Assembly: GCF_900112195.1 (NCBI RefSeq)
Contig: NZ_FOKR01000012.1
Location: forward strand, 84,782-148,781
Source: Butyrivibrio sp. YAB3001
GTDB lineage: Bacteria > Bacillota > Clostridia > Lachnospirales > Lachnospiraceae
Direction of reading: 5' to 3'
Length of the DNA stretch: 64,000 nt
The notes beneath the pieces are model-generated. The model did not search any database. It saw only the letters and a list, made by a program, of their open reading frames with translations, and was not told the origin of the DNA. The position numbers were made by a program, and so were the translations under genes. How positions within the stretch are numbered: the first letter of the stretch is position 1; every line of letters begins with the position of its first letter. Below are positions 45,749-57,318 of this stretch, piece after piece.

Positions 45749-46834
45749 ATGATGGGGAAAGAAAAAATTGAACTTAATGGGAAAACAGTACTTGTTACGG
45801 GGAGCCCGGGATTTATAGGCGCTAATCTGGTTATGCGTTTGTTAAAAGAAATGGATGGCGGAAGAGTTATTTCTTTTGACTCGATGAACGATTACTATGA
45901 TCCAAAGCTCAAAGAGTACAGATTGTCACTTATAGAAGAAAGTGCTAAAACATCTGCTGTTGAACATGTTTTTATCAAGGGAAATCTTGCGGATAAAGCT
46001 TTGATTGATAAAACATTTGAGGAATATACGCCATCTGTTGTGGTGAATTTGGCTGCTCAGGCTGGCGTTAGGTATTCTATAGAACATCCGGATGTTTATA
46101 TTGAATCCAACATAATTGGATTTTTTAATATATTGGAGGCATGCCGACACAATCCGGTTGAACATCTTGTTTATGCTTCGAGTTCAAGTGTTTATGGTGG
46201 AAATAAGAAAGTGCCATTTAGTACAGATGATAAGGTTGATAATCCTGTTTCACTATATGCAGCAACTAAGAAGAGCAACGAGCTCTTAGCGCATAGTTAC
46301 TCTAAGCTATATAATATTCCAAGTACAGGGCTTAGATTTTTCACTGTTTATGGGCCAGCCGGGAGACCGGACATGTTTTATTTTTCAGCAACGAACACAT
46401 TGGCAAAAGATGGCACTATAAAGATTTTTAATTATGGAAATTGCAAAAGAGATTTTACATATATTGATGATATTGTTGAAGGTGTCTATAGAGTAATGCA
46501 GGGTGCTCCGGAGAAAGCAAATGGTGAAGACGGACTTCCGGTTCCGCCATATGCTGTATATAATATTGGCGGTGGGCAGCCTGAAAATCTTTTGAATTAT
46601 ATCACGACGCTTCAGGAGGAATTGGTTGCTTCAGAAGTATTGCCGAAGAATTATGATTTTGAAGGACATCGTGAACTTGTAGGAATGCAGCCGGGAGATG
46701 TGCCTGTTACATATGCAGATTCCAAGGCACTTGAACAGGATTATGGATTTACTCCTAAGATTGGTATTCGTGAAGGCTTAAAAGCTTTTGCTATTTGGTA
46801 TAAAGATTATTATAAGGATGGATTAAAGAAATGA
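45749..46834 (+). CDS. UDP-glucuronate 4-epimerase family protein
   Basis: Short-chain dehydrogenase-fold NAD-dependent enzyme of 361 residues. The Rossmann loop is G18SPG21FIG24 in [14 protein letters not shown], and the catalytic Tyr170-XXX-Lys174 appears in [25 protein letters not shown] and [13 protein letters not shown] are characteristic of UDP-glucuronate 4-epimerases, which make UDP-galacturonate. ATG 45749 is chosen over 45743 by spacing from AGAGG. The next gene encodes UDP-glucose 6-dehydrogenase, overlapping by 4 bp, which supplies the UDP-glucuronate substrate. Confidence 0.9.
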   Translation: MMGKEKIELNGKTVLVTGSPGFIGANLVMRLLKEMDGGRVISFDSMNDYYDPKLKEYRLSLIEESAKTSAVEHVFIKGNLADKALIDKTFEEYTPSVVVNLAAQAGVRYSIEHPDVYIESNIIGFFNILEACRHNPVEHLVYASSSSVYGGNKKVPFSTDDKVDNPVSLYAATKKSNELLAHSYSKLYNIPSTGLRFFTVYGPAGRPDMFYFSATNTLAKDGTIKIFNYGNCKRDFTYIDDIVEGVYRVMQGAPEKANGEDGLPVPPYAVYNIGGGQPENLLNYITTLQEELVASEVLPKNYDFEGHRELVGMQPGDVPVTYADSKALEQDYGFTPKIGIREGLKAFAIWYKDYYKDGLKK

Positions 46835-48054
46835 AAATTGCAGTTGCGGGAACAGGATATGTTGGATTATCACTTGCGGTACTTTTATCACAGCACAATG
46901 AGGTGACAGCCGTTGATATTATTCCTGAAAAAGTGAATATGATCAATAATCGTAAGTCTCCAATTCAGGATGAATACATTGAGAAATATTTGGAGGAAAA
47001 AGAGCTAAATCTTACAGCTACGCTTGACGGCGCTAGTGCATATGCTGATGCGGATTATGTAATAATTGCAGCTCCTACAAATTATGATCCTCAGAAAAAC
47101 TTTTTTGACTGCTCAGCTGTTGAAGCAGTAATTGACTTGGTGTTAAAGTCTTCAGAGACAGCAACTATGGTCATCAAATCTACAATTCCTGTTGGATATA
47201 CAGAATCTGTAAGAAAAAAATTCGGGACAGACAGAATTATGTTCAGTCCTGAATTCTTGAGAGAATCTAAGGCTTTATATGACAATTTGTATCCTAGCAG
47301 AATCATTGTTGGATGCGATGAGAAGCTTCGCGAGAAGGCTGAGACTTTTGCAAGCTTACTCCAGGAAGGCGCTGAGAAGGAAAATATCGAGACTTTGTTT
47401 ATGGGATTCACAGAGGCAGAAGCAGTGAAACTCTTTGCAAATACATATCTTGCTCTTCGTGTCAGCTATTTCAACGAACTTGATACATATGCAGAAGTGA
47501 AAGGACTTAATACAGCTGATATTATAAAAGGCGTAAGTCTTGATCCCAGAATTGGTGATTTCTATAATAACCCTTCATTTGGATATGGCGGATATTGCCT
47601 CCCTAAGGATACAAAGCAGCTCCTAGCTAACTACCAGGATGTTCCTGAAGACATTATCAGAGCAATTGTTGAGAGTAATAGAACAAGAAAAGATTTTATT
47701 GCTGACAGAGTACTTGAGAAAGCTGGTTATTATACAGCAAGTTCAATGTGGAACGCTCAGAAAGAACGTCCTATAACAGTAGGTGTTTACAGACTTACAA
47801 TGAAGAGTAATTCTGACAACTTCAGGCAGAGCAGTATTCAGGGTGTCATGAAGCGATTGAAGGCAAAAGGCGCAACAGTAATAATTTATGAACCAACTCT
47901 TGAAGATGGACAGACATTCTTTGGTTCATTGGTAGTAAATGATATTGAGAAGTTCAAAGCTGGTGCAGATGCGATCATTGCAAACAGATATGATAAGTGT
48001 CTTGATGAAGTAGAAGATAAGGTTTATACAAGAGATCTGTTTAGAAGAGATTAA
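46831..48054 (+). CDS. ugd: UDP-glucose 6-dehydrogenase
   Basis: NAD-dependent enzyme of 407 residues that oxidises UDP-glucose twice to UDP-glucuronate, a precursor of acidic surface polymers. The N-terminal NAD site [10 protein letters not shown] is at residues 7-16. The catalytic Cys256 lies in [14 protein letters not shown]. The C-terminal UDP-binding domain includes [15 protein letters not shown] and ends [14 protein letters not shown]. The ATG overlaps the epimerase stop (ATGA-type), so the pair is coupled: glucuronate is made here and converted to galacturonate by the neighbour. A clear terminator follows before rpoB. Confidence 0.95.
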   Translation: MKIAVAGTGYVGLSLAVLLSQHNEVTAVDIIPEKVNMINNRKSPIQDEYIEKYLEEKELNLTATLDGASAYADADYVIIAAPTNYDPQKNFFDCSAVEAVIDLVLKSSETATMVIKSTIPVGYTESVRKKFGTDRIMFSPEFLRESKALYDNLYPSRIIVGCDEKLREKAETFASLLQEGAEKENIETLFMGFTEAEAVKLFANTYLALRVSYFNELDTYAEVKGLNTADIIKGVSLDPRIGDFYNNPSFGYGGYCLPKDTKQLLANYQDVPEDIIRAIVESNRTRKDFIADRVLEKAGYYTASSMWNAQKERPITVGVYRLTMKSNSDNFRQSSIQGVMKRLKAKGATVIIYEPTLEDGQTFFGSLVVNDIEKFKAGADAIIANRYDKCLDEVEDKVYTRDLFRRD

Positions 48055-48063
48055 TTGATAAAA

Positions 48064-48112
48064 AGACCAGACACTGAGTGAATGATATGAGGCTCTTGTC
48101 TGGTCTTCTACA
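48064..48112 (+). terminator. Terminator after ugd
   Basis: AGACCAGACA (48064-48073) pairs with TGTCTGGTCT (48097-48106) over a perfect 10-bp stem, followed by TCTACAT. It ends the surface-polysaccharide locus just upstream of the rpoB promoter. Confidence 0.75.
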
Positions 48113-48179
48113 TAAAAGAATAATCAATTTAAACAAGAATATTGGTAGATGGCATTGAAAGATGAAAATAAAAAAATGC

Positions 48180-48208
48180 TTGACATGGATATTTTTTCGA
48201 CGTACAAT
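48180..48208 (+). promoter_or_regulatory. SigA-type promoter of rpoB
   Basis: A perfect TTGACA at 48180-48185 and TACAAT at 48203-48208 are spaced by 17 bp. The leader of about 105 nt to the start codon includes a small CTATTG/CAATAG stem (48219-48235) followed by T-rich runs, which could attenuate transcription. Confidence 0.82.
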
Positions 48209-48315
48209 GGATAATGCACTATTGTGGTGCAATAGGTCTTTTTGTGCGTTTTTTTAATATACACGATTTTAGGCCTATCTCACTACTCAAAAATATTAGA
48301 ACGGGGTGAATGTCA

Positions 48316-51300
48316 ATGGAAAAAAACAGATTACATCCTACTGGCTCTGGTAAGAATATTCGTATGAGCTTTCAGCGTCAGAAGGAAGTCCTTGAGATGC
48401 CGAACCTGATTGAAGTCCAGAAGAACTCATATCAGTGGTTTCTTGACGAAGGCTTGAAAGAAGTCTTTGACGATATCTCTCCAATTGAGGATTACAGCGG
48501 AAAACTTAGCTTGGAGTTTGTGGATTTCAAGTTATGCGAGGATGAGATTGATAAGAACAAGAACACTATTGAGAAATGTAAAGAGAGAGATGCTACTTTT
48601 GCAGCGCCTTTAAAGGTTAAGGTTCGCCTTCATAATAAAGAGAAGGACGAAATCACAGAGCATGAGATATTCATGGGCGATCTGCCTCTTATGACAGCAA
48701 CAGGTACATTTGTTATCAATGGTGCAGAAAGAGTTATCGTTAGCCAATTAGTTCGTTCACCCGGTATTTATTATGATATTACATATGATAAGATCGGTAA
48801 AGAGCTCATGGCTTGTACAGTCATTCCTAACAGAGGTGCATGGCTTGAGTACGAAACTGATCCTAATGATGTTTTCTATGCAAGAGTTGATAGAACTAGA
48901 AAGGTTCCTGTAACTGTACTTATTAGAGCGCTTGGAATCGGAACAAATGAAGAAATTCTTGAACTTTTCGGCGATGAGCCTAAGATTCAGGGAAGCTTTT
49001 CTAAGGATTCTTCAACCGATTATCAGAGTGGCCTTTTGGAGCTTTATAGAAAGATTCGTCCTGGTGAGCCTCTTAGCGTTGAAAGCGCAGAGAGCCTTAT
49101 CAATGCGATGTTCTTTGATTCAAGAAGATATGATCTTGCCAAGGTTGGTAGATACAAATTTAATAAGAAATTGCATTTTAAGAATCGTATTAACGGACAT
49201 GTTCTCGCTGAGGATGTTGTTGATGAGACAACAGGAGAGATGATTGCTTCTGCAGGAACAAGAGTTGACCGTGCACTTGCTACAGAAATTCAGAATGCAG
49301 CTATTCCTTATGTTTTCTTACAGGAAGAAGAAAGAAATGTTAAGGTTCTTTCTAATATGATGGTTGATATAACAAGCTTTATTGACTGTGATCCTGTTGA
49401 ACTTGGAATTAACGAGGATGTTTATTACCCTGTATTGAAAGAAATTCTTGATGAGTACACTGCAAAGAATGATCCTGAAGGTCTTGCTGAGACAATCAAG
49501 AAGAGAGTACACGAACTTATTCCTAAGCATATAACAAAAGAAGATATCATCGCTTCTATTAACTACAATATTCATCTTGAGTATGGAATTGGTAATGATG
49601 ATGATATTGACCACTTGGGAAACAGACGTATTCGTTGCGTGGGCGAACTTCTTCAGAACCAGTATCGTATAGGTCTTTCAAGACTTGAAAGAGTTGTTCG
49701 TGAGAGAATGACAACACATGATACTGAGGAAGTTTCACCTCAGACACTAATAAATATTAAACCTGTACAGGCTGCAGTAAAAGAATTCTTTGGTTCTTCA
49801 CAGCTGTCACAGTTTATGGATCAGAATAACCCACTTAGTGAGATTACTCATAAGAGACGTCTTTCTGCTCTTGGTCCTGGTGGTCTTTCAAGAGATAGAG
49901 CCGGATTCGAGGTTCGAGACGTACACTATACTCACTATGGACGTATGTGCCCTATTGAGACTCCTGAAGGTCCTAACATTGGACTTATCAACTCTCTGGC
50001 TAGCTATGCGAGAGTTAATGATTATGGATTTGTTGAGGCACCATATCGTATTGTTGATAGAACTGATCCTGCTAATCCTATCGTTACAGACGAGGTTGAA
50101 TACCTTACTGCTGATGAAGAAGATAATTATCATGTAGCTCAGGCTAATACACCACTTGACGAAGAGGGACATTTCAAGAAGAATTCTGTTTCTGGTCGTT
50201 ACAGAGAGGAAACATCCGAGTATCCAAAGACTGCTTTTGAATACATGGATGTATCTCCTAGAATGGTATTCTCTGTAGCTACTGCACTTATTCCTTTCTT
50301 GGAAAATGATGATGCTAACCGTGCGCTGATGGGATCAAACATGCAGCGTCAGGCAGTGCCTCTTCTTATTACAGAAGCTCCTGCAGTTGGAACAGGTATG
50401 GAGAAAAAGGCTGCAGTTGACTCAGGTGTCTGTGTTGTTGCAAGAAAAGCTGGAACTATTGATTTTGTAGATAGTAAGCTTATTCAGATGACATATGATG
50501 ACGGTGAGAAGGAAGAATTCCATCTTATCAAATTCCAGAGATCAAACCAGAGTAACTGTTATAATCAGAGACCTATCGTTTTCAAGGGAGACCATGTTGA
50601 AGCTGGTCAGGTTATTGCTGATGGTCCTTCTACTTCACAGGGTGAACTTGGACTTGGTAAAAACCCTCTTATCGGATTTATGACTTGGGAAGGTTATAAC
50701 TACGAGGATGCTGTTCTTCTTTCAGAGAGACTTGTTCGTGATGATGTATTTACATCAGTTCATATTGAAGAATATGAAGCAGAGGCTCGTGAGACAAAAC
50801 TCGGACCGGAAGAGATAACTCGTGATGTTCCAGGTGTGGGTGATGAAGCTCTTAAAGATCTTGATGATCGTGGAATCATCCGTATCGGTGCAGAGGTTCG
50901 CGCAGGTGATATCCTTGTAGGTAAAGTAACTCCTAAGGGAGAAACAGAGCTTACTGCAGAGGAAAGACTTCTTAGAGCAATCTTTGGAGAAAAAGCAAGA
51001 GAAGTTAGAGATACTTCACTTAAAGTACCTCATGGTGAATATGGAATTGTTGTAGATGCGAAAGTATTTACAAGAGATAATGGCGATGAGCTTTCACCTG
51101 GTGTAAATCAGGCAGTTCGTATCTATATCGCACAGAAGAGAAAAATTTCTGTTGGTGATAAGATGGCTGGTCGTCATGGTAACAAGGGTGTCGTTTCTCG
51201 TGTCCTTCCTATAGAAGATATGCCTTATCTTCCAAATGGTAGACCGCTTGACATCGTGCTTAATCCTTTGGGCGTGCCTTCTCGTATGAACATTGGACAG

Positions 51301-52188
51301 GTCCTTGAGATTCACCTTTCACTTGCTGCAAAGGCACTTGGATTTAATATAGCAACTCCTATCTTTGATGGAGCAAACGAAATAGATATTCAGGATACTC
51401 TTGAACTTGCTAATGATTATGTAAATAGTACATGGGATGAGTTTGAAGAGAAATATAAAGATTTAGTACATCCTGAGATTATGGAATATCTGTATGAGAA
51501 CAGAGACCACAGAGAGCTTTGGAAGGGTGTGCCGATCAGATCAGATGGTAAGGTACAGCTTCGTGATGGTCGAACAGGTCAGCAGTTTGACAGTCCTACT
51601 ACAATTGGACACATGCACTATCTGAAACTGCATCACTTGGTTGATGATAAGATCCATGCTCGTTCAACTGGTCCTTACTCACTCGTAACACAGCAGCCAT
51701 TGGGTGGTAAAGCTCAGTTTGGTGGACAGCGTTTCGGAGAAATGGAAGTTTGGGCTCTTGAGGCGTATGGTGCAGCTTATACTCTTCAGGAAATTCTTAC
51801 TGTTAAGTCCGACGATGTTGTAGGACGTGTTAAGACTTATGAAGCTATCATTAAGGGAGATAACATTCCTGAACCTGGTGTTCCTGAATCATTCAAAGTT
51901 CTTTTGAAAGAATTACAGTCACTGGGACTTGATATCAAAGTTCTTCGTGAGGATAACACAGAAGTTGAAATTATGGAGAGTGTTGATTATACAGATTCTG
52001 ATTATCGCGTTGAGATGGAAGGCGATAATGCAGGTCGTGATTACAGCCAGGAGCAGTTTGAGGCAAATGGATACTCAAAGCAGCACTATGATGAAGATAG
52101 TGGTGATTTTGTAGCTGAGGCTGAAGATACAGATGATTTTGAATCAGAAGATTCTTTTGATGATTTTGATTCATCTGATGACGAGTAA
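48316..52188 (+). CDS. rpoB: DNA-directed RNA polymerase subunit beta
   Basis: Core RNA polymerase subunit of 1290 residues. The rifampicin-pocket region [20 protein letters not shown] then [11 protein letters not shown] is intact and of wild-type form. The end of the protein carries a long acidic tail (about 1235-1290, rich in Asp and Glu) that extends beyond the usual C-terminus. ATG 48316 is chosen because GGGGTG ends 7 bp upstream, whereas the ATG at 48310 would be too close. Unlike the usual order, no rplJ-rplL genes precede it; the polysaccharide locus does. rpoC follows after 90 bp. Confidence 0.98.
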   Translation: MEKNRLHPTGSGKNIRMSFQRQKEVLEMPNLIEVQKNSYQWFLDEGLKEVFDDISPIEDYSGKLSLEFVDFKLCEDEIDKNKNTIEKCKERDATFAAPLKVKVRLHNKEKDEITEHEIFMGDLPLMTATGTFVINGAERVIVSQLVRSPGIYYDITYDKIGKELMACTVIPNRGAWLEYETDPNDVFYARVDRTRKVPVTVLIRALGIGTNEEILELFGDEPKIQGSFSKDSSTDYQSGLLELYRKIRPGEPLSVESAESLINAMFFDSRRYDLAKVGRYKFNKKLHFKNRINGHVLAEDVVDETTGEMIASAGTRVDRALATEIQNAAIPYVFLQEEERNVKVLSNMMVDITSFIDCDPVELGINEDVYYPVLKEILDEYTAKNDPEGLAETIKKRVHELIPKHITKEDIIASINYNIHLEYGIGNDDDIDHLGNRRIRCVGELLQNQYRIGLSRLERVVRERMTTHDTEEVSPQTLINIKPVQAAVKEFFGSSQLSQFMDQNNPLSEITHKRRLSALGPGGLSRDRAGFEVRDVHYTHYGRMCPIETPEGPNIGLINSLASYARVNDYGFVEAPYRIVDRTDPANPIVTDEVEYLTADEEDNYHVAQANTPLDEEGHFKKNSVSGRYREETSEYPKTAFEYMDVSPRMVFSVATALIPFLENDDANRALMGSNMQRQAVPLLITEAPAVGTGMEKKAAVDSGVCVVARKAGTIDFVDSKLIQMTYDDGEKEEFHLIKFQRSNQSNCYNQRPIVFKGDHVEAGQVIADGPSTSQGELGLGKNPLIGFMTWEGYNYEDAVLLSERLVRDDVFTSVHIEEYEAEARETKLGPEEITRDVPGVGDEALKDLDDRGIIRIGAEVRAGDILVGKVTPKGETELTAEERLLRAIFGEKAREVRDTSLKVPHGEYGIVVDAKVFTRDNGDELSPGVNQAVRIYIAQKRKISVGDKMAGRHGNKGVVSRVLPIEDMPYLPNGRPLDIVLNPLGVPSRMNIGQVLEIHLSLAAKALGFNIATPIFDGANEIDIQDTLELANDYVNSTWDEFEEKYKDLVHPEIMEYLYENRDHRELWKGVPIRSDGKVQLRDGRTGQQFDSPTTIGHMHYLKLHHLVDDKIHARSTGPYSLVTQQPLGGKAQFGGQRFGEMEVWALEAYGAAYTLQEILTVKSDDVVGRVKTYEAIIKGDNIPEPGVPESFKVLLKELQSLGLDIKVLREDNTEVEIMESVDYTDSDYRVEMEGDNAGRDYSQEQFEANGYSKQHYDEDSGDFVAEAEDTDDFESEDSFDDFDSSDDE

Positions 52189-52278
52189 TCGGAAGATGCT
52201 GTTTGGCCGGTAATAAAGCCGGTCAAGCAGATTACTGTAACTTAAACTCACGATTAACATACAGAAAAGAGGTTACGA

Positions 52279-55200
52279 ATGTCTGATTCAACAATGAATA
52301 AAGCAATAAATGAAGCGTCAAATGGCAAAGAAAGCGGACTTCAGCAGACTTATCAGCCTATGACTTTTGATTCAATTAAGATTGGACTTGCATCACCTGA
52401 GAAGATTAGAAGTTGGGCTCACAGAAATGATAACGATCCTCATAGTGGAGAAGTTACAAAGCCAGAGACAATCAATTACAGAACATTAAAGCCTGAGAGA
52501 GACGGATTGTTTTGTGAAAAAATCTTTGGACCTACTAAGGATTGGGAATGTCATTGCGGTAAGTACAAGAAGATAAGATACAAGGGCGTTGTATGCGACA
52601 GATGTGGTGTTGAAATCACAAAGAGCAGCGTACGTCGTGAAAGAATGGGATACATTGAGCTTGCTGCTCCTGTTTCACATATTTGGTATTTTAAGGGAAT
52701 TCCTAGCCGTATGGGACTTATATTGGATCTTTCTCCTCGTGTACTTGAGAAGGTTCTTTATTTTGCCTCATATATTGTACTTGATCCAGGTGACACATCA
52801 CTTGAATACAAGCAGGTTCTTTCAGAGAAAGAATATCAGGATGCCAGAGAAGAATGGGGCGGAAAGTTCCGCGCAGGCATGGGTGCTGAATCAATAAAAG
52901 AACTTTTGCTTGCAATAAATCTTGAAGAAGAATACAAAGAATTAAAAGAAGGTCTTGATACATCAAGCGGACAGAAGAGAGCAAGAATTATTAAGCGTCT
53001 TGAAGTTGTGGAAGCATTCAGAGAGTCCGGAAACAATCCTGCTTGGATGATAATGGATTGCATACCTGTAATTCCACCGGATCTTCGTCCTATGGTTCAG
53101 CTTGATGGTGGTAGATTTGCCACTTCAGATTTAAATGATCTTTATAGAAGAATTATTAACAGAAATAACAGACTTAAGAGACTGCTTGATTTAGGAGCAC
53201 CTGATATCATCGTAAGAAACGAAAAGAGAATGCTTCAGGAAGCAGTAGATGCGCTTATAGATAATGGTAGAAGAGGAAGACCTGTAACCGGACCTGGTAA
53301 CAGAGCTCTTAAGTCATTGTCTGATATGTTGAAAGGTAAATCTGGACGTTTCCGTCAGAACCTTTTGGGTAAGCGTGTTGACTACTCAGGACGTTCAGTT
53401 ATCGTCGTTGGACCTGAACTTAAGATATATCAGTGCGGACTTCCAAAGGAAATGGCTATTGAATTGTTCAAACCTTTTGTAATGAAGGAGCTTGTTTCCA
53501 GAGGAATATCACAGAATATTAAAAATGCTAAAAAGTTAGTGGAGCGTCTTGATGAGCAGGTTTGGGATGTACTCGAAGATGTAATTAAAGAGCATCCTGT
53601 AATGCTTAACCGTGCCCCCACACTTCATAGACTTGGTATTCAGGCGTTTGAGCCAATTCTTGTAGAAGGTAAAGCTATTAAGCTTCATCCTCTTGCATGT
53701 ACACCATTCAATGCGGACTTTGATGGTGACCAGATGGCTGTTCATCTTCCATTGTCAGTTGAGGCACAGGCAGAGTGTAGATTCCTTATGCTTTCACCTA
53801 ACAACCTGTTAAAGCCATCTGATGGTGGACCTGTTAACGTTCCTACACAGGATATGGTTCTTGGCATTTACTATCTTACACAGGAAAGACCAGGGGCACT
53901 TGGAGAAGGCAAATTCTTCAAGAATGTAGATGAAGCAATTCTTGCTTATGAAAATGGATATCTTACTCTTCAGACAAGAATAAAGATTAGAATGGATAAA
54001 ACAGATGCTGAGGGAAATACTACATCAGGTCTTGTTGAATCAACCCTTGGAAGATTCCTCTTTAATGAGATAATTCCACAGGATCTTGGCTTTGTTGACA
54101 GAAGTGTACCTGAAAACTTCTTTAAGCTTGAAGTTGACTTTATGGTTGGCAAGAAACAGCTTAAGAATATTGTTACAAAGATGATCAATACTCATGGAAC
54201 ATTTGCAACTGCAGAGGTTCTTGATAAGATCAAGGCAACAGGTTATCACTATTCAACACGTGCTGCTATGACTGTTTCTATCGCAGATATGACAGTGCCT
54301 AAGCAGAAACAACAGATGCTTGATGAAGCACAGGCAACAGTTGATAAGATTTCAGCAAACTTCCGTCGTGGACTTATAACTGACGAAGAAAGATATCGTG
54401 CAGTTGTTGACACATGGATGGAGACAGATAAGAAGCTTACTGATGAACTTCTTGCTGGTCTCGATAAGTATAATAATATTTATATGATGGCAGACTCTGG
54501 TGCCCGTGGTAGTAACCAGCAGATCAAGCAGCTTGCAGGTATGCGTGGACTTATGGCGGATACAACAGGTAGAACAATCGAACTTCCTATTAAGTCAAAC
54601 TTCCGTGAAGGTCTTGACGTTTTGGAATATTTCATGTCAGCTCATGGTGCTCGTAAAGGTTTGTCAGATACTGCTCTTCGTACAGCCGATTCAGGATATC
54701 TGACTCGTCGAATGGTTGATGTTTCACAGGAACTTATTATCCGTGACGTTGATTGCTGTGCTGATAAAGAAGTAATACCTGGAATGACAGTTAAGGCATT
54801 TATGGATGGTAAGGAAACAATCGAGCCTTTGAAAGATAGAATTACAGGAAGATATTCTTGTGAGACTATTAAAGATAAGGATGGTAATGTTCTTGTGAAG
54901 CGTAATCATATGATCACTCCATCCCGTGCTGAAAAAATCCTTTCCGTTGGTGTTAACTCAAAGGGACAGCCTATTGAAGCTGTAAAGATTCGTACAATAT
55001 TAACATGCCGTTCACACAATGGTATTTGTGCTAAGTGCTATGGTGCCAACATGGCTACCGGCGAGGCAGTACAGGTTGGTGAGGCAGTTGGTATTATTGC
55101 AGCTCAGTCAATCGGTGAACCTGGTACACAGCTTACAATGAGAACGTTCCATACTGGTGGTGTTGCCGGTGGTGATATTACACAGGGTCTTCCTAGAGTA

Positions 55201-56016
55201 GAAGAACTTTTCGAAGCCAGAAAGCCAAAGGGACTAGCTATTATCTCTGAGCTTGATGGTAAGGTTGAAATCAGGGATACAAAGAAAAAACGTGAAGTCA
55301 TTGTTACTAACGATGAGACCGGTGAATCAAAGGCATATTTGATTCCTTATGGATCAAGAATAAAAGTACAGGATGGCATTACAATTGAAGCAGGTGACGA
55401 ATTAACAGAAGGTTCTGTAAATCCTCATGATCTTCTTAAAATAAAAGGAATTCGTGCAGTTCAGGATTATCTTTTGAGAGAAGTTCAGAGAGTATATCGT
55501 TTACAGGGTGTTGATATCTGTGATAAGCATATCGAAGTGATTGTACGTCAGATGCTTAAGAAAGTAAGAATCGACGAAACAGGTGATACAGAGTTCTTAC
55601 CTGGAACACTTGTTGATGTACTTGATTTTGAAGATAGCAATGAAGCACTGATTTCAGAAGGCAAAAAGCCTGCAGAAGGAAAACAGGTAATTCTTGGAAT
55701 TACAAAAGCAGCACTTGCTACAAATTCCTTCCTTTCAGCAGCTTCCTTCCAGGAAACAACTAAGGTTCTTACAGATGCTGCAATCAAGGGTAAGGTAGAT
55801 CCACTTATCGGACTTAAAGAAAACGTTATTATTGGTAAGTTGATTCCTGCCGGAACAGGCATGAAGCGTTATAGAAATACAACACTTAACACAGATGCAA
55901 ATTTCAAGGATCCGGAGAAATTGATTCTTAAAAAGAGAAGAAGAGATTTTGATGATGACTTCCTTGATGATGATTTTGACGATATCGATTTTGCATCAGG
56001 CGACAGTGAAGCTTGA
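52279..56016 (+). CDS. rpoC: DNA-directed RNA polymerase subunit beta'
   Basis: Core RNA polymerase subunit of 1245 residues holding the catalytic magnesium. The absolutely conserved NADFDGDQ lies at residues 478-485. The N-terminal zinc site is CHCGKYK...CDRCG (about 93-111), and the second zinc site includes [13 protein letters not shown]. The trigger-loop region [14 protein letters not shown] is normal. The C-terminus ends in an acidic Asp-rich tail, like that of the beta subunit here. Ribosome binding site AGAGGTTACGA. Probably cotranscribed with rpoB. Confidence 0.98.
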   Translation: MSDSTMNKAINEASNGKESGLQQTYQPMTFDSIKIGLASPEKIRSWAHRNDNDPHSGEVTKPETINYRTLKPERDGLFCEKIFGPTKDWECHCGKYKKIRYKGVVCDRCGVEITKSSVRRERMGYIELAAPVSHIWYFKGIPSRMGLILDLSPRVLEKVLYFASYIVLDPGDTSLEYKQVLSEKEYQDAREEWGGKFRAGMGAESIKELLLAINLEEEYKELKEGLDTSSGQKRARIIKRLEVVEAFRESGNNPAWMIMDCIPVIPPDLRPMVQLDGGRFATSDLNDLYRRIINRNNRLKRLLDLGAPDIIVRNEKRMLQEAVDALIDNGRRGRPVTGPGNRALKSLSDMLKGKSGRFRQNLLGKRVDYSGRSVIVVGPELKIYQCGLPKEMAIELFKPFVMKELVSRGISQNIKNAKKLVERLDEQVWDVLEDVIKEHPVMLNRAPTLHRLGIQAFEPILVEGKAIKLHPLACTPFNADFDGDQMAVHLPLSVEAQAECRFLMLSPNNLLKPSDGGPVNVPTQDMVLGIYYLTQERPGALGEGKFFKNVDEAILAYENGYLTLQTRIKIRMDKTDAEGNTTSGLVESTLGRFLFNEIIPQDLGFVDRSVPENFFKLEVDFMVGKKQLKNIVTKMINTHGTFATAEVLDKIKATGYHYSTRAAMTVSIADMTVPKQKQQMLDEAQATVDKISANFRRGLITDEERYRAVVDTWMETDKKLTDELLAGLDKYNNIYMMADSGARGSNQQIKQLAGMRGLMADTTGRTIELPIKSNFREGLDVLEYFMSAHGARKGLSDTALRTADSGYLTRRMVDVSQELIIRDVDCCADKEVIPGMTVKAFMDGKETIEPLKDRITGRYSCETIKDKDGNVLVKRNHMITPSRAEKILSVGVNSKGQPIEAVKIRTILTCRSHNGICAKCYGANMATGEAVQVGEAVGIIAAQSIGEPGTQLTMRTFHTGGVAGGDITQGLPRVEELFEARKPKGLAIISELDGKVEIRDTKKKREVIVTNDETGESKAYLIPYGSRIKVQDGITIEAGDELTEGSVNPHDLLKIKGIRAVQDYLLREVQRVYRLQGVDICDKHIEVIVRQMLKKVRIDETGDTEFLPGTLVDVLDFEDSNEALISEGKKPAEGKQVILGITKAALATNSFLSAASFQETTKVLTDAAIKGKVDPLIGLKENVIIGKLIPAGTGMKRYRNTTLNTDANFKDPEKLILKKRRRDFDDDFLDDDFDDIDFASGDSEA

Positions 56017-56049
56017 GCCAATTGATTGTTTTAGATAAATTTAATTTTT

Positions 56050-56105
56050 TTGACAGGTTATTATATAAAAATATAGTTGACAACCTGAAATATAGTATTT
56101 ATAAT
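56050..56105 (+). promoter_or_regulatory. Two tandem overlapping promoters of the rpsL operon
   Basis: P1 has TTGACA (56050-56055), a 16-bp spacer and TATAGT (56072-56077). P2 has TTGACA (56077-56082), a 17-bp spacer and TATAAT (56100-56105). The last T of the P1 -10 is the first T of the P2 -35. This matches strong, growth-rate-driven ribosomal protein transcription. Confidence 0.8.
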
Positions 56106-56123
56106 TCATAATTGCGTGTATGG

Positions 56124-56151
56124 ACAAAGGGGTGAAGTTTTGCCCCTTTGT
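56124..56151 (+). promoter_or_regulatory. Hairpin in the rpsL 5' leader
   Basis: ACAAAGGGG (56124-56132) pairs perfectly with CCCCTTTGT (56143-56151). It lies just after the promoters and before the ribosome binding site AGGAGGT. It could be a terminator for rpoC readthrough or an mRNA element of rpsL; no T-run follows. Confidence 0.55.
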
Positions 56152-56184
56152 TGTATGCATATATCAAAATAGGAGGTAAATAGA

Positions 56185-56604
56185 ATGCCAACATTTAACC
56201 AGTTAGTTAGAAAGGGTCGTCAGACATCTGTTAAGAAGTCTACAGCACCTGCATTGCAGAAGGGCTTCAATTCTTTACATAAGAAGGCTACTGCAACAGC
56301 TTCTCCTCAGAAGCGTGGTGTCTGCACAGCAGTAAAGACAGCTACCCCTAAAAAGCCTAACTCAGCTCTTAGAAAGATCGCCAGAGTTCGTCTTTCTAAC
56401 GGTATTGAAGTAACAAGCTACATTCCTGGTGAGGGACACAACCTTCAGGAGCATAGTGTTGTTCTTATCCGTGGCGGAAGAGTTAAGGATTTACCTGGTA
56501 CAAGATACCATATCATCAGAGGTACTCTTGATACAGCAGGTGTAGCCAACAGAAAACAGGCTCGTTCCAAGTATGGCGCTAAGAGACCAAAGGCGTCTAA
56601 GTAA
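56185..56604 (+). CDS. rpsL: 30S ribosomal protein S12
   Basis: Decoding-centre protein of 139 residues. [11 protein letters not shown] carries Lys57, the equivalent of E. coli Lys43, and GGRVKDLPG holds the Lys88-type position; both are of wild-type form, as expected for a streptomycin-sensitive ribosome. Ribosome binding site AGGAGGTAAATAGA. First gene of the str-type operon: rpsL, rpsG, fusA. Confidence 0.98.
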   Translation: MPTFNQLVRKGRQTSVKKSTAPALQKGFNSLHKKATATASPQKRGVCTAVKTATPKKPNSALRKIARVRLSNGIEVTSYIPGEGHNLQEHSVVLIRGGRVKDLPGTRYHIIRGTLDTAGVANRKQARSKYGAKRPKASK

Positions 56605-56799
56605 TTCATTAACTAAACAAATCTAATTTTATAAGTGTTGGGATTCTTTTATATAGTATTAAGTAAGATGCCCATTTTGTGGGAGGTATTATTTTTCTAA
56701 GTAAGAAAACCGCACGAACACTAAATTAGTGAGTACCGATGATTATAGTAAGCAGTGACTTAATTTATGATCATTGCAATTCTAAAGGAGGGAAGAACC

Positions 56800-57270
56800 G
56801 TGCCGCGTAAAGGACATATTGTAAAACGTGACGTATTAGCGGATCCTTTATACGATAACAAGGTTGTAACAAAGCTTGTCAATACTGTTATGCTTGATGG
56901 CAAGAAGGGTGTTGCTCAGAAAATCGTATATGGTGCATTCGCACAGGTAGAGGAGAAGGCTGGTAAGCCTGCTCTTGAAATATTCGAGGGAGCTATGAAT
57001 AATATCATGCCTGCTCTCGAGGTAAAGGCTAGACGTATCGGTGGTGCTACATACCAGGTTCCAATCGAGGTAAGACCAGACAGACGTCAGGCACTTGCAC
57101 TTCGCTGGCTTGTTAACTTTTCACGTGCTAGAGGTGAGAAGACAATGGTAGATCGTCTCGCTTCAGAGATTATGGATGCATACAATAACACTGGTGCAGC
57201 TGTAAAGAGAAAAGAAGATATGCACAAGATGGCAGAAGCAAACAAGGCATTCTCACATTACAGATTCTAA
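56800..57270 (+). CDS. rpsG: 30S ribosomal protein S7
   Basis: Protein of 156 residues that nucleates the 30S head. It begins [18 protein letters not shown] and ends KAFSHYRF, normal for bacterial S7. The GTG at 56800 is chosen because AAAGGAGGGAAGAACC precedes it; an in-frame ATG further upstream at 56767 precedes this ribosome binding site and would add 11 atypical residues. A leader of about 195 nt separates it from rpsL; I see no clear structure in it. Confidence 0.97.
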   Translation: MPRKGHIVKRDVLADPLYDNKVVTKLVNTVMLDGKKGVAQKIVYGAFAQVEEKAGKPALEIFEGAMNNIMPALEVKARRIGGATYQVPIEVRPDRRQALALRWLVNFSRARGEKTMVDRLASEIMDAYNNTGAAVKRKEDMHKMAEANKAFSHYRF

Positions 57271-57318
57271 TCTGTAATGCAGAGAATCGGGTTTGAAATT
57301 ATTTAGGAGGAAAAACCT

